This document shows, piece after piece, positions 1-7,478 of a DNA stretch of 64,000 bases; the first letter of the stretch is position 1; each line of letters opens with the position of its first letter. A program made the position numbers and the translations under genes. The notes beneath the pieces are model-generated. The model was not told the DNA's origin and made no database searches. It worked only from the letters and a program-made list of their open reading frames with translations. The DNA is taken from NCBI RefSeq assembly GCF_014257025.1, contig NZ_JACMSF010000049.1, positions 1-64,000 of the forward strand, read 5' to 3'. The DNA comes from Streptomyces cupreus (GTDB lineage: Bacteria; Actinomycetota; Actinomycetes; Streptomycetales; Streptomycetaceae).

Positions 1-543
1 GATGGGGATCCCCAGTACCGGCAGCAGTCTCGATGGGCCCCTGTTCAGCAGCGTCAGTGGGTTCAGGTAGGTGTCTCCCCTTCGTAAGCCCCAGTGGAGG
101 CATGCCGTCGGGCAGTGGGGCGCAGGTCCGCTCACTGTGCCTACCACCTGGCCCGGCTTCACCTCGTCGCCCTTTTTCACCTCCGGCGTGATCGGCCCGT
201 ACGTCGTTCGGAGGGGTGGGGTGCCTGTGTTCGTGTGTTCGATGGAGAGGGCGCCTCTGCCTGCCACACGGCCCGCGAAGAACACTCGGCCTGCCGCCAG
301 CGCCCGTACCGGTGTGCCCGCGCGGGCCGCCAGGTCGACCCCCCTGTGGCCTCTGCCGTAGGGCGTCGGTGGGGGTTCCCAGCCGCGTAGGACGGTGGGG
401 TCGGGCACCGGCCAGATGGTGGTCGTCGTTGCCGTGAGGGACAGCGGGGCCTCGGCGCCCGTGCCCGGCAGCAGCACGGTCGCCAGTGCCAGTGCCAGTG
501 CCAGTGCCAGTGCAGCCGTACTCGCCCATCGTTTCGCTCGCAT
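1..543 (-). CDS. Secreted M23 (LytM-fold) peptidase, 3' end outside window
   Basis: Reading from an ATG at 543 on the minus strand gives 181 codons with no stop before the edge, so the C-terminus is missing. Residues 1-30 form a signal peptide with a basic start and a (AL)n hydrophobic core. The mature part has the LytM fold signature: HRGVD (H66, D70 as zinc ligands) and a late CLHWG motif with H150 as the third ligand. These enzymes cut peptidoglycan peptide bridges outside the cell. In typical M23 enzymes the last motif is HxH. Here the first of the pair is Cys148, with another His at 143, so catalysis is not certain and a non-catalytic, binding or activator role is possible. It is divergent from rpsB, as in other Streptomyces. 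Confidence 0.8.
   Translation of the reverse strand, partial: MRAKRWASTAALALALALALATVLLPGTGAEAPLSLTATTTTIWPVPDPTVLRGWEPPPTPYGRGHRGVDLAARAGTPVRALAAGRVFFAGRVAGRGALSIEHTNTGTPPLRTTYGPITPEVKKGDEVKPGQVVGTVSGPAPHCPTACLHWGLRRGDTYLNPLTLLNRGPSRLLPVLGIPI
482..511. repeat. Five perfect copies of hexanucleotide GCCAGT
   Basis: Five tandem GCCAGT units encode, on the minus strand, the Ala-Leu repeat that makes the hydrophobic core of the M23 protein's signal peptide. Unit number changes would keep the frame and lengthen or shorten the signal core by two residues each. Confidence 0.9.
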
Positions 544-815
544 GCCCACAGCCTCCCCGCACCCCGCTGATCATGGCGCGATCTGTGGACCACCACGCGG
601 TTGTGGACATCGGCGTCACCCGGTGCCTTCTCGGTCCCGTACACTTCTTCTGGCGATCCGGGTCACCGGGTCGACTTCGCACGCCCCGACATCGGGTCGA
701 CAAAACGACCCCTGTCAGCGCTCCTCGGTCCTTCGTGGCACGGCGCATGTGGGCGTCAGGCGCGGGAGCCGTCCGGCATCCGCGGCACAACCGAGAAATT
801 CAAGGAGATACGGCC
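544..815. promoter_or_regulatory. Divergent intergenic region and rpsB leader
   Basis: These 272 bases separate the minus-strand M23 gene from rpsB and must hold both promoters. A TACACT hexamer at 640-645 is a possible -10 for rpsB, which would leave a leader of about 165 nt. No convincing -35 element is seen at the right distance. Ribosomal protein S2 genes often have autoregulatory leaders, but I cannot define one here. Confidence 0.4.
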
Positions 816-1697
816 ATGGCCGTCGTCACGATGCGGGAGCTGCTGGAGAGCGGCGTCCACTTCGGTCACCAGACCCGTCGCTGGAACCCGAAGATGAAGC
901 GCTTCATCTTCACCGAGCGCAACGGCATCTACATCATCGACCTGCTCCAGTCGCTGTCGTACATCGACCGCGCCTACGAGTTCGTCAAGGAGACCGTCGC
1001 CCACGGCGGCACGGTCATGTTCGTCGGCACGAAGAAGCAGGCGCAGGAGGCCATCGCCGAGCAGGCCACCCGCGTCGGCATGCCCTACGTCAACCAGCGC
1101 TGGCTGGGCGGCATGCTCACCAACTTCTCGACCGTCTACAAGCGTCTGCAGCGCCTCAAGGAGCTTGAGCAGATCGACTTCGAGGACGTCGCCGCTTCGG
1201 GTCTGACCAAGAAGGAGCTCCTGGTCCTCTCGCGTGAGAAGGCCAAGCTGGAGAAGACCCTCGGTGGTATCCGCGAGATGCAGAAGGTGCCCAGCGCCGT
1301 CTGGATCGTGGACACCAAGAAGGAGCACATCGCGGTCGGCGAGGCCCGGAAGCTCAACATCCCGGTCGTCGCCATCCTCGACACCAACTGTGACCCCGAC
1401 GAGGTCGACTACAAGATCCCGGGCAACGACGACGCGATCCGCTCCGTCACCCTGCTCACCCGTGTGATCGCCGACGCCGTCGCCGAGGGCCTCATCGCCC
1501 GTTCCGGCGCGGCGACGGAGGGCAAGGGCGAGAAGGCCGCGGGCGAGCCGCTCGCCGAGTGGGAGCGCGACCTGCTTGAGGGCGAGAAGAAGGCCGAGGA
1601 GCCGGCCGCCGAGGCTGCTCCGGCCGCTGAGGCTGCTCCGGCCGCCGAGGCCGCTCCGGCCGAGGGCGAGAAGGCCGCCGAGGGCGAGCAGGCCTGA
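816..1697 (+). CDS. rpsB: 30S ribosomal protein S2
   Basis: This 293-residue protein is the small-subunit protein S2, which binds late in 30S assembly and bridges S1 and the head of the subunit. The N-terminus (MAVVTMRELLESGVHFGHQT) and the internal TNFSTVYKRLQ and DTNCDPDEVDY stretches are typical. The start at 816 follows AAGGAG at 802-807. The open frame continues upstream, but those codons do not resemble S2. The C-terminus carries a roughly 45-residue acidic Ala/Pro/Glu tail built from EAAPAA repeats, absent from E. coli S2 but usual in actinomycetes. It is followed by a hairpin before tsf. Confidence 0.98.
   Translation: MAVVTMRELLESGVHFGHQTRRWNPKMKRFIFTERNGIYIIDLLQSLSYIDRAYEFVKETVAHGGTVMFVGTKKQAQEAIAEQATRVGMPYVNQRWLGGMLTNFSTVYKRLQRLKELEQIDFEDVAASGLTKKELLVLSREKAKLEKTLGGIREMQKVPSAVWIVDTKKEHIAVGEARKLNIPVVAILDTNCDPDEVDYKIPGNDDAIRSVTLLTRVIADAVAEGLIARSGAATEGKGEKAAGEPLAEWERDLLEGEKKAEEPAAEAAPAAEAAPAAEAAPAEGEKAAEGEQA
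1611..1664 (+). repeat. Three 18-nt tandem repeats in rpsB tail
   Basis: Three near-identical 18-base units (starting at 1611, 1629 and 1647) encode the repeated EAAPAA motif of the S2 C-terminal tail. Differences between units are mostly third-position changes. Confidence 0.85.
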
Positions 1698-1716
1698 CCC
1701 GTCAGCGTCAGAGTTG

Positions 1717-1753
1717 ACGGCGGGAGCGGTGACATCAACTCCGCTCCCGCCGT
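1717..1753 (+). terminator. Hairpin between rpsB and tsf
   Basis: ACGGCGGGAGCGG at 1717-1729 pairs perfectly with CCGCTCCCGCCGT at 1741-1753 around an 11-nt loop. No U-run follows, as is common for actinomycete terminators. It may act as a partial terminator or attenuator that sets the S2:EF-Ts ratio. Confidence 0.7.
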
Positions 1754-1854
1754 TCACCCGTAGGTCAGCGGTCGGACAGCGACCTCCGTCCACATGGACG
1801 TCGTAACCCCGCAGATCTTCGATCTTCCAGACTTCGAGAAAGATTCACAGACTC

Positions 1855-2691
1855 ATGGCGAACTACACCGCCGCCGACGTCAAGAAGCTCCGTGAGCTCA
1901 CGGGCGCCGGCATGATGGACTGCAAGAAGGCGCTGGACGAGGCCGAGGGCAACGTCGACAAGGCCGTCGAGGCGCTCCGCATCAAGGGCCAGAAGGGCGT
2001 CGCCAAGCGCGAGGGCCGCTCCGCCGAGAACGGCGCCGTGGTCTCCGTCATCGCCGACGACAACACCTCCGGTGTCCTGGTCGAGCTGAAGTGCGAGACG
2101 GACTTCGTCGCCAAGGGCGAGAAGTTCCAGACCGCCGCCAACCAGATCGCGCAGCACGTCGCCGCCACCGCCCCGGCGGACATCGAGGCCCTGCTCGCCT
2201 CCGAGATCGAGGCCGGCAAGACCGTCCAGGCGTTCGTGGACGAGGCCAACGCCAACCTCGGCGAGAAGATCGTCCTCGACCGCTTCGCGCAGTTCGCCGA
2301 TGGTTTCGTCTACGCCTACATGCACCGCACCATGCCCGACCTGCCGCCGCAGATCGGTGTCCTGGTCGAGCTGGACAAGGCCGACGCCGAGCTGGCCAAG
2401 GGCGTCGCCCAGCACATCGCAGCCTTCGCGCCGAAGTACCTCTCCAAGGAGGACGTGCCGGCCGAGGTCGTCGAGTCCGAGCGCCGTGTCGCCGAGGAGA
2501 CCACCCGCGCCGAGGGCAAGCCCGAGGCCGCCCTGCCGAAGATCGTCGAGGGTCGCCTCAACGGCTTCTTCAAGGACGCCACGCTGCTCGGCCAGCCGTA
2601 CGCGCTCGACAACAAGAAGTCCGTCCAGAAGGTCCTGGACGAGGCCGGTGTCACCCTGAAGCGCTTCACGCGCATCAAGGTCGGCATCTGA
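1855..2691 (+). CDS. tsf: Translation elongation factor Ts
   Basis: The product is 278 residues and is the guanine-nucleotide exchange factor for EF-Tu. The N-terminal UBA-like domain (MANYTAADVKKLRELTGAGM, then MDCKKAL) and the TDFVAK motif that contacts EF-Tu are both present. The core and dimerisation regions continue to residue 278 without gaps. The ATG at 1855 has only a weak purine-rich stretch upstream (GAGAAAG), but the conserved N-terminus fixes the start. It sits 157 bases after rpsB in the standard order. Confidence 0.98.
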   Translation: MANYTAADVKKLRELTGAGMMDCKKALDEAEGNVDKAVEALRIKGQKGVAKREGRSAENGAVVSVIADDNTSGVLVELKCETDFVAKGEKFQTAANQIAQHVAATAPADIEALLASEIEAGKTVQAFVDEANANLGEKIVLDRFAQFADGFVYAYMHRTMPDLPPQIGVLVELDKADAELAKGVAQHIAAFAPKYLSKEDVPAEVVESERRVAEETTRAEGKPEAALPKIVEGRLNGFFKDATLLGQPYALDNKKSVQKVLDEAGVTLKRFTRIKVGI

Positions 2692-2873
2692 GTCCGTACC
2701 GCGATCGACGCGCGACCCCGATAGGGTCGACAGCAGTCGTCCGCGTACGCCGTCACCCCGGTGGCGGACGACAGCAGATCTGACGAGGAGGCCATTGCCG
2801 CGCATGGGAGCCAACACCCCACCGGCAGTGGCCTTCTTCGTATGTGCGACCCGTTGAAAGAAGTGAGAATCCG

Positions 2874-3632
2874 ATGACCACCAAGGCCCAGAAGAGCGAC
2901 GACGGCAAAGTACGCGGCCGGTATCTGCTGAAGCTGTCCGGAGAGGCCTTCTCCGGCGGTGGGGGCCTCGGCGTGGACCCGGACGTGGTGCACAAGATCG
3001 CCCGCGAGATCGCGGCCGTTGTGCGCGACGGAGCACAGATCGCGGTCGTCATCGGCGGCGGCAACTTCTTCCGCGGCGCCGAACTCCAGCAGCGCGGCAT
3101 GGACCGCGCCCGCTCCGACTACATGGGCATGCTCGGCACCGTGATGAACTGCCTCGCCCTCCAGGACTTCCTGGAGAAGGAGGGCATCGACAGCCGGGTG
3201 CAGACCGCCATCACCATGGGCCAGGTCGCCGAGCCGTACATCCCGCTGCGCGCCGTGCGCCACCTGGAGAAGGGCCGCGTGGTCATCTTCGGCGCCGGTA
3301 TGGGCATGCCGTACTTCTCCACCGACACGACCGCCGCCCAGCGCGCCCTGGAGATCGACGCCGAGGCGCTGCTGATGGGCAAGAACGGCGTGGACGGGGT
3401 CTACGACTCCGATCCGAAGGCCAACCCGGACGCGGTCAAGTTCGACGCCCTCGGCTACGGCGAGGTCATCACCCGGGACCTCAAGGTCGCCGACGCCACC
3501 GCGATCACGCTGTGCCGCGACAACAAGCTTCCGATCCTGGTGTTCGAGCTGCTGGCGGAGGGCAATATCGCCCGCGCCGTCAAGGGTGAGAAGATCGGCA
3601 CGCTTGTGGGTGACCAGGACAGTCGGCACTGA
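2874..3632 (+). CDS. pyrH: Uridylate kinase (UMP kinase)
   Basis: This 252-residue cytoplasmic enzyme phosphorylates UMP to UDP with ATP in pyrimidine nucleotide synthesis. It belongs to the amino-acid-kinase fold rather than the eukaryotic type. Recognisable parts are the phosphate-binding LLKLSGEAF, the IGGGNFFRG glycine-rich loop, the GRVVIFGAGMGMPYFSTDT segment and the KNGVDGVYDSDPK segment. The start at 2874 gives the usual length with a short Streptomyces N-terminal extension (MTTKAQKSDDGK). The 182-base gap after tsf holds a small dyad (TCGTCCGC at 2737-2744, GCGGACGA at 2764-2771) and a TAGGGT at 2722-2727 that could be a -10 element, so pyrH may have its own promoter. Confidence 0.97.
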   Translation: MTTKAQKSDDGKVRGRYLLKLSGEAFSGGGGLGVDPDVVHKIAREIAAVVRDGAQIAVVIGGGNFFRGAELQQRGMDRARSDYMGMLGTVMNCLALQDFLEKEGIDSRVQTAITMGQVAEPYIPLRAVRHLEKGRVVIFGAGMGMPYFSTDTTAAQRALEIDAEALLMGKNGVDGVYDSDPKANPDAVKFDALGYGEVITRDLKVADATAITLCRDNKLPILVFELLAEGNIARAVKGEKIGTLVGDQDSRH

Positions 3633-3776
3633 CGGGCAACACCTAACGACCCTGACCGGGGGATGGACAATGTTCTGCCGGTCGGGAACCGTGCAGGAAG
3701 AAGACGCGACGCAGCCGGCCGCCGCCCCCCGCAAGGAACCGCAGCCGGGCCTACTCAAGACACGCAGGAGCAAGTG

Positions 3777-4334
3777 GTGATCGAAGAGACCCTCCTCGAA
3801 GCCGAGGAGAAGATGGAGAAGGCCGTCGTGGTCGCCAAGGAGGACTTCGCCGCGATCCGCACCGGCCGTGCGCACCCGGCGATGTTCAACAAGATCGTGG
3901 CCGACTACTACGGCGCGCCGACGCCGATCAACCAGCTGGCTTCGTTCTCCGTGCCGGAGCCGCGCATGGCGGTCGTGACCCCGTTCGACAAGAGCGCGCT
4001 GCGCAACATCGAGCAGGCGATCCGCGACTCCGATCTGGGCGTCAACCCGAGCAACGACGGCAACATCATCCGAGTGGTGTTCCCCGAGCTCACCGAGGAG
4101 CGCCGCCGCGACTACATCAAGGTCGCCAAGGGCAAGGCCGAGGACGCGCGAGTGTCCATCCGCTCCGTGCGCCGCAAGGCCAAGGACGCGATCGACAAGC
4201 TGATCAAGGACGGCGAGGTCGGCGAGGACGAGGGCCGCCGTGCGGAGAAGGAGCTCGACGACTCCACCCACAAGTACGTGGCGCAGGTGGACGAGCTCCT
4301 CAAGCACAAGGAAGCGGAGCTCCTCGAAGTCTGA
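3777..4334 (+). CDS. frr: Ribosome recycling factor
   Basis: At 185 residues this is the exact family length. The protein works with EF-G to split post-termination ribosomes. The RTGRAHPAMF stretch, NPSNDGNIIRV and EERRRDYIKVAK are family hallmarks of the two-domain tRNA-like fold. The frame is open well upstream, but the start is placed at the second of two adjacent GTGs (3774 and 3777), because AGGAG at 3766-3770 has proper spacing to 3777 and the protein then begins IEETLLEAEEKMEK as in relatives. The stop codon overlaps the cdsA start. Confidence 0.96.
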   Translation: MIEETLLEAEEKMEKAVVVAKEDFAAIRTGRAHPAMFNKIVADYYGAPTPINQLASFSVPEPRMAVVTPFDKSALRNIEQAIRDSDLGVNPSNDGNIIRVVFPELTEERRRDYIKVAKGKAEDARVSIRSVRRKAKDAIDKLIKDGEVGEDEGRRAEKELDDSTHKYVAQVDELLKHKEAELLEV

Positions 4335-5467
4335 TGAACGACTCTTCCTGGGGGGCGCCGCCACAAGCCGGGTACTGGGGGCCGTCCGACCACGGACCTG
4401 TCCAGGGGGCTGCCCCGGCGGGTCCCGCGTACGATGCGCCTGAGGCGCAGCAGACTCGCCCCATGCCCATCGTGCCCGACGGACCCGCTGTGCCTCGGTA
4501 CGGCGACGACCAGGATGACGATCGGGGGGCCGCTCGGCTGAGTGGCCCCTTGTTCCGCGACGAGACGCCGCGGGCGCAGACCCACGGGAACGCGCCGCAG
4601 AATCCGGAGCCCATGCACGACGCCCCGCAGCCGGCGCCCCGACCGCAGAAGAAGAGCGCCGGGCGCGATCTGGGTGCGGCGATAGGTGTCGGCATCGGGC
4701 TCGGCGCGGTGATCGTCGTCTCGCTGTTCGTCGTCAAGGCCGTGTTCGTCGGCGTGGTGGCGGTCGCGGTGGTGGTGGGCCTGTGGGAGCTCACCAAGCG
4801 TCTTGAGGAACGCAAGGGCATCCGGGCGCCGCTCGTCCCGCTCGCGCTCGGCGGTGCGGCCATGGTCGTCGCGGGTTACGTCCGTGGCGCCGAGGGTGCC
4901 TGGGTGGCGATGGCGCTGACCGCGCTGGCCGTCCTGGTGTGGCGGATGACGGAACCACCGGAGGGCTACCTCAAGGACGTCACCGCGGGCGTCTTCGCCG
5001 CGTTCTACGTCCCGTTCCTGGCGACGTTCGTCGCGATGATGCTCACCGCCGACGACGGCCCGGCCCGGGTGCTGACCTTCCTGCTGCTGACGGTGGTAAG
5101 CGACACCGGGGCGTACGCGATCGGCTGGCGCTTCGGCAAGCACAAGCTCGCTCCGCGCATCAGCCCCGGCAAGACCCGCGAGGGGCTGCTGGGGGCGGTT
5201 TCGTTCGCCATGGTCGCGGGCGCGCTGTGCATGCAGTTCCTGATCGACGACGGCGCCTGGTGGCAGGGCCTCCTGCTCGGCCTCGCGGTCGCGGCGAGCG
5301 CCACGCTGGGCGACCTCGGCGAGTCGATGATCAAGCGGGACCTGGGCATCAAGGACATGGGCACGCTGCTGCCGGGCCACGGCGGCATCATGGACCGTCT
5401 GGACTCGCTGCTGCCGACGGCTCCGGTCGTCTGGCTGCTGCTCGTGCTGTTCGTTGGATCCGGCTGA
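4334..5467 (+). CDS. cdsA: Phosphatidate cytidylyltransferase (CDP-diglyceride synthase)
   Basis: This membrane enzyme makes CDP-diacylglycerol from phosphatidate and CTP, the entry to phospholipid head-group synthesis. The 377-residue protein has an unusually long, Pro/Ala/Gln-rich cytoplasmic N-terminal part (about residues 1-112). Several membrane segments follow, then the family signature SDTGAYAIGWRFGKHKLAPR, continuing ISPGKTREG, and the C-terminal signature running DLGESMIKRDLGIKDMG to MDRLDSLLP. Its ATG overlaps the frr stop in a TGATG arrangement, so the two are translationally coupled. A strong terminator follows at 5497-5520. Confidence 0.96.
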   Translation: MNDSSWGAPPQAGYWGPSDHGPVQGAAPAGPAYDAPEAQQTRPMPIVPDGPAVPRYGDDQDDDRGAARLSGPLFRDETPRAQTHGNAPQNPEPMHDAPQPAPRPQKKSAGRDLGAAIGVGIGLGAVIVVSLFVVKAVFVGVVAVAVVVGLWELTKRLEERKGIRAPLVPLALGGAAMVVAGYVRGAEGAWVAMALTALAVLVWRMTEPPEGYLKDVTAGVFAAFYVPFLATFVAMMLTADDGPARVLTFLLLTVVSDTGAYAIGWRFGKHKLAPRISPGKTREGLLGAVSFAMVAGALCMQFLIDDGAWWQGLLLGLAVAASATLGDLGESMIKRDLGIKDMGTLLPGHGGIMDRLDSLLPTAPVVWLLLVLFVGSG

Positions 5468-5496
5468 GCGTCTTGCGGAACCGCAGGAATCCGCAG

Positions 5497-5520
5497 GAGC
5501 CCCCGCCAAGACGGGGGCTC
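5497..5520 (+). terminator. Terminator after cdsA
   Basis: GAGCCCCCG at 5497-5505 pairs with CGGGGGCTC at 5512-5520 around a 6-nt loop, followed by TGCTGTTCC. It ends the pyrH-frr-cdsA unit. Confidence 0.85.
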
Positions 5521-5583
5521 TGCTGTTCCCGGGAGCGATCCGGTGGGACGATTTGGGTGTACGCCCGCAAAAGGGGGTCCACC

Positions 5584-6033
5584 ATGTCAGCCATCCGAGA
5601 ATCCATCGACGTCGACTGCACGCCCGAAGAAGTCTTCGCGTACATCACCACCCCCTCCCACCTGCCCGAATGGCAGCTGAGCGCCGTCAAGGCGGAGCCG
5701 CTGGAGGAGGGGCCGGTCCACCCCGGCTCGCAAGTCAAGGTCACCCGCCGCATCGGCAACCGTGAGATCCCGATGACTGTGGAGTTCGACGACCTCGACC
5801 CACCGCGCAGCTGGGATCTGCACGGAGTCGAAGGGCCGGTCCGTCCCCGTACCCACGGCTCGATCGAACCGCTCGACGACGGCCGGCGCTCCCGCGTGAC
5901 CATAGAGATCGACTTCGAAGGACACGGCCTGGGCAAGGTCCTGGTGCCCCTGGTCGTCCGCCCCCAGGTCCGCAAGGAGCTCCCGAGGGACGAGGCACTC
6001 CTCAAGCAACGGCTGGAGGGAACCACCGCGTAG
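5584..6033 (+). CDS. SRPBCC (START/Bet v 1-fold) protein
   Basis: The 149-residue product starts MSAIRESIDVDCTPEEVFAY, the usual opening of the polyketide cyclase/dehydrase-like SRPBCC family, which binds hydrophobic ligands in a helix-grip cavity. The PSHLPEWQ and HGSIEPLDDGRRSRV stretches fit the family pattern. ATG 5584 is preceded by AAAAGGGGG at a workable distance. No signal peptide or membrane segment is seen, so it is cytoplasmic. The ligand and role cannot be told. It follows the cdsA terminator, so it is transcribed separately. Confidence 0.8.
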   Translation: MSAIRESIDVDCTPEEVFAYITTPSHLPEWQLSAVKAEPLEEGPVHPGSQVKVTRRIGNREIPMTVEFDDLDPPRSWDLHGVEGPVRPRTHGSIEPLDDGRRSRVTIEIDFEGHGLGKVLVPLVVRPQVRKELPRDEALLKQRLEGTTA

Positions 6034-6118
6034 CCGGGCGGCGGCCCCGGCCCAGCGCCCGGCCCCAGAAATCCGGCGGCCCTGGCCACACCAATCGATC
6101 TGCGACACTGGTACGGCC

Positions 6119-7255
6119 ATGCCTAAGCCCGGAGAACTCACATTCGTCGCCCCGCGCGGAGCCAAGAAGCCGCCGCGGCACCTTGCCGATCTTTCGCCCG
6201 CCGAGCGCAAGGACGCCGTCGCGGCGATCGGGGAGAAGCCGTTTCGTGCCAAGCAGCTCTCGCAGCACTACTTCGCGCGGTACACCCACGACCCCGAGCA
6301 GTGGACCGACATCCCCGCCTCCTCGCGCGGCAAGCTGCGCGAGGAGCTGTTCCCCGAGCTGATGACCGTCGTACGGCATCTGTCGACCGACCAGGGAACC
6401 ACCCGCAAGACGCTGTGGCGGCTGTTCGACGGCACGCTCGTCGAGTCCGTACTGATGCGGTACCCGGACCGGGTGACCATGTGCATCAGCTCGCAGGCGG
6501 GCTGCGGCATGAACTGTCCGTTCTGCGCGACCGGGCAGGCCGGGCTCGACCGGAATCTGTCCACCGCCGAGATCGTCCATCAGATCGTCGACGGGATGCG
6601 GGCGCTGCGGGACGGTGATGTGCCTGGGGGTACCGCCCAGGCTTCAGGCTCTGGGGGAGGTCCGGCCCGGCTGTCCAACATCGTCTTCATGGGCATGGGC
6701 GAGCCGCTCGCCAACTACAACCGGGTCGTGGGCGCCATCCGGCGGCTCACCGACCCGGAGCCGGACGGGCTCGGGCTGTCGCAGCGCGGCATCACCGTCT
6801 CCACCGTCGGTCTCGTCCCGGCCATCCACCGGTTCTCCGAAGAGGGCTTCAAGTGCCGGCTCGCGATCTCGCTGCACGCCCCCGATGACGAGCTGCGTGA
6901 CACCCTCGTGCCCGTCAACACGCGATGGAAGGTGCGCGAGGTCCTCGACGCCGGGTTCGAGTACTCCGCGAAGTCCGGGCGCCGGCTGTCCATCGAGTAC
7001 GCGCTCATCCGGGACATCAACGACCAGGCCTGGCGCGGCGACCGGCTCGGGCGGCTGCTCAAGGGCAAGCCCGTGCATGTGAACCTGATTCCGCTGAACC
7101 CGACCCCGGGCTCCAAGTGGACCGCCTCCCGGCCCGAGGACGAGAAGGCGTTCGTCGAGGCCATCGCCGCTCACGGGGTGCCGGTGACCGTCCGGGACAC
7201 CCGTGGTCAGGAGATCGACGGGGCGTGTGGTCAGCTCGCGGCCACCGAGCGGTAG
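6119..7255 (+). CDS. rlmN: Dual-specificity 23S rRNA/tRNA adenine C2-methyltransferase
   Basis: RlmN is a radical-SAM enzyme that methylates C2 of A2503 in 23S rRNA and A37 of some tRNAs. The iron-sulfur motif CGMNCPFC (C129, C133, C136) is intact, as are NIVFMGMGEPLANY, SLHAPDDELRDTLVPVN and the C-terminal catalytic cysteine (C370, in IDGACGQ). Length is 378 residues. At about residues 168-181 there is a Gly/Ser/Ala stretch (PGGTAQASGSGGG) that I do not expect from relatives. Its DNA looks like a small Streptomyces intergenic repeat that has entered the gene in frame, between the radical-SAM motif and the GMGEP motif. Confidence 0.95.
   Translation: MPKPGELTFVAPRGAKKPPRHLADLSPAERKDAVAAIGEKPFRAKQLSQHYFARYTHDPEQWTDIPASSRGKLREELFPELMTVVRHLSTDQGTTRKTLWRLFDGTLVESVLMRYPDRVTMCISSQAGCGMNCPFCATGQAGLDRNLSTAEIVHQIVDGMRALRDGDVPGGTAQASGSGGGPARLSNIVFMGMGEPLANYNRVVGAIRRLTDPEPDGLGLSQRGITVSTVGLVPAIHRFSEEGFKCRLAISLHAPDDELRDTLVPVNTRWKVREVLDAGFEYSAKSGRRLSIEYALIRDINDQAWRGDRLGRLLKGKPVHVNLIPLNPTPGSKWTASRPEDEKAFVEAIAAHGVPVTVRDTRGQEIDGACGQLAATER
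6622..6660. repeat. Repeat-like in-frame element inside rlmN
   Basis: The segment contains CCTGGG (6623-6628) and CCCAGG (6636-6641) as a short hairpin, followed by a GCTCTGGGGGAGG tail. This pattern resembles small intergenic repeats I know from Streptomyces genomes. It encodes the odd Gly/Ser insert of RlmN. Identification as a mobile repeat is an inference from resemblance only. Confidence 0.5.
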
Positions 7256-7305
7256 TCTGATCGTCGTACGTACATCTTCATAGTCCACACATCTTCATAT
7301 TCCGA

Positions 7306-7392
7306 CAGGGGAGCGCCACAGCGCTGAGAGTGCGGCACAGGCCGCAGACCCTCTGAACCTCGCCCAGGTCATTCTGGGTAGGGAGATCGGTC
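7306..7392 (+). promoter_or_regulatory. TPP (thiamine pyrophosphate) riboswitch, THI element
   Basis: The conserved THI-box segments appear in order: GGGGAGC, then GCTGAGAG, then ACCCTCTGAACCT, then CTGGGTAGGGAGA. These form the P2 and P4 sensor arms of the TPP aptamer. It lies about 90 bases before thiB and is followed by a GC-rich hairpin, so it likely shuts off the thiamine transporter when thiamine pyrophosphate is plentiful. Confidence 0.93.
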
Positions 7393-7409
7393 GTCACTCA
7401 AGCTGTTGC

Positions 7410-7443
7410 GCCCTGCCCGGAACCTCGTGGTCCGGGGCAGGGC
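7410..7443 (+). terminator. Riboswitch expression-platform hairpin
   Basis: GCCCTGCCCGGA at 7410-7421 pairs with TCCGGGGCAGGGC at 7431-7443 with one bulged base and a 9-nt loop. It lies between the TPP aptamer and the thiB ribosome binding site (AGGAGG, 7467-7472). This fits termination or attenuation rather than direct masking of the ribosome site. Confidence 0.7.
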
Positions 7444-7478
7444 CGCGTCTCTTCCTGGTCCACTCCAGGAGGAATTCA

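Noticed and set aside
482..511. Hexanucleotide array considered as a CRISPR or mobile repeat
   Set aside because: Units are only six bases with no spacers and lie inside a signal peptide coding region.
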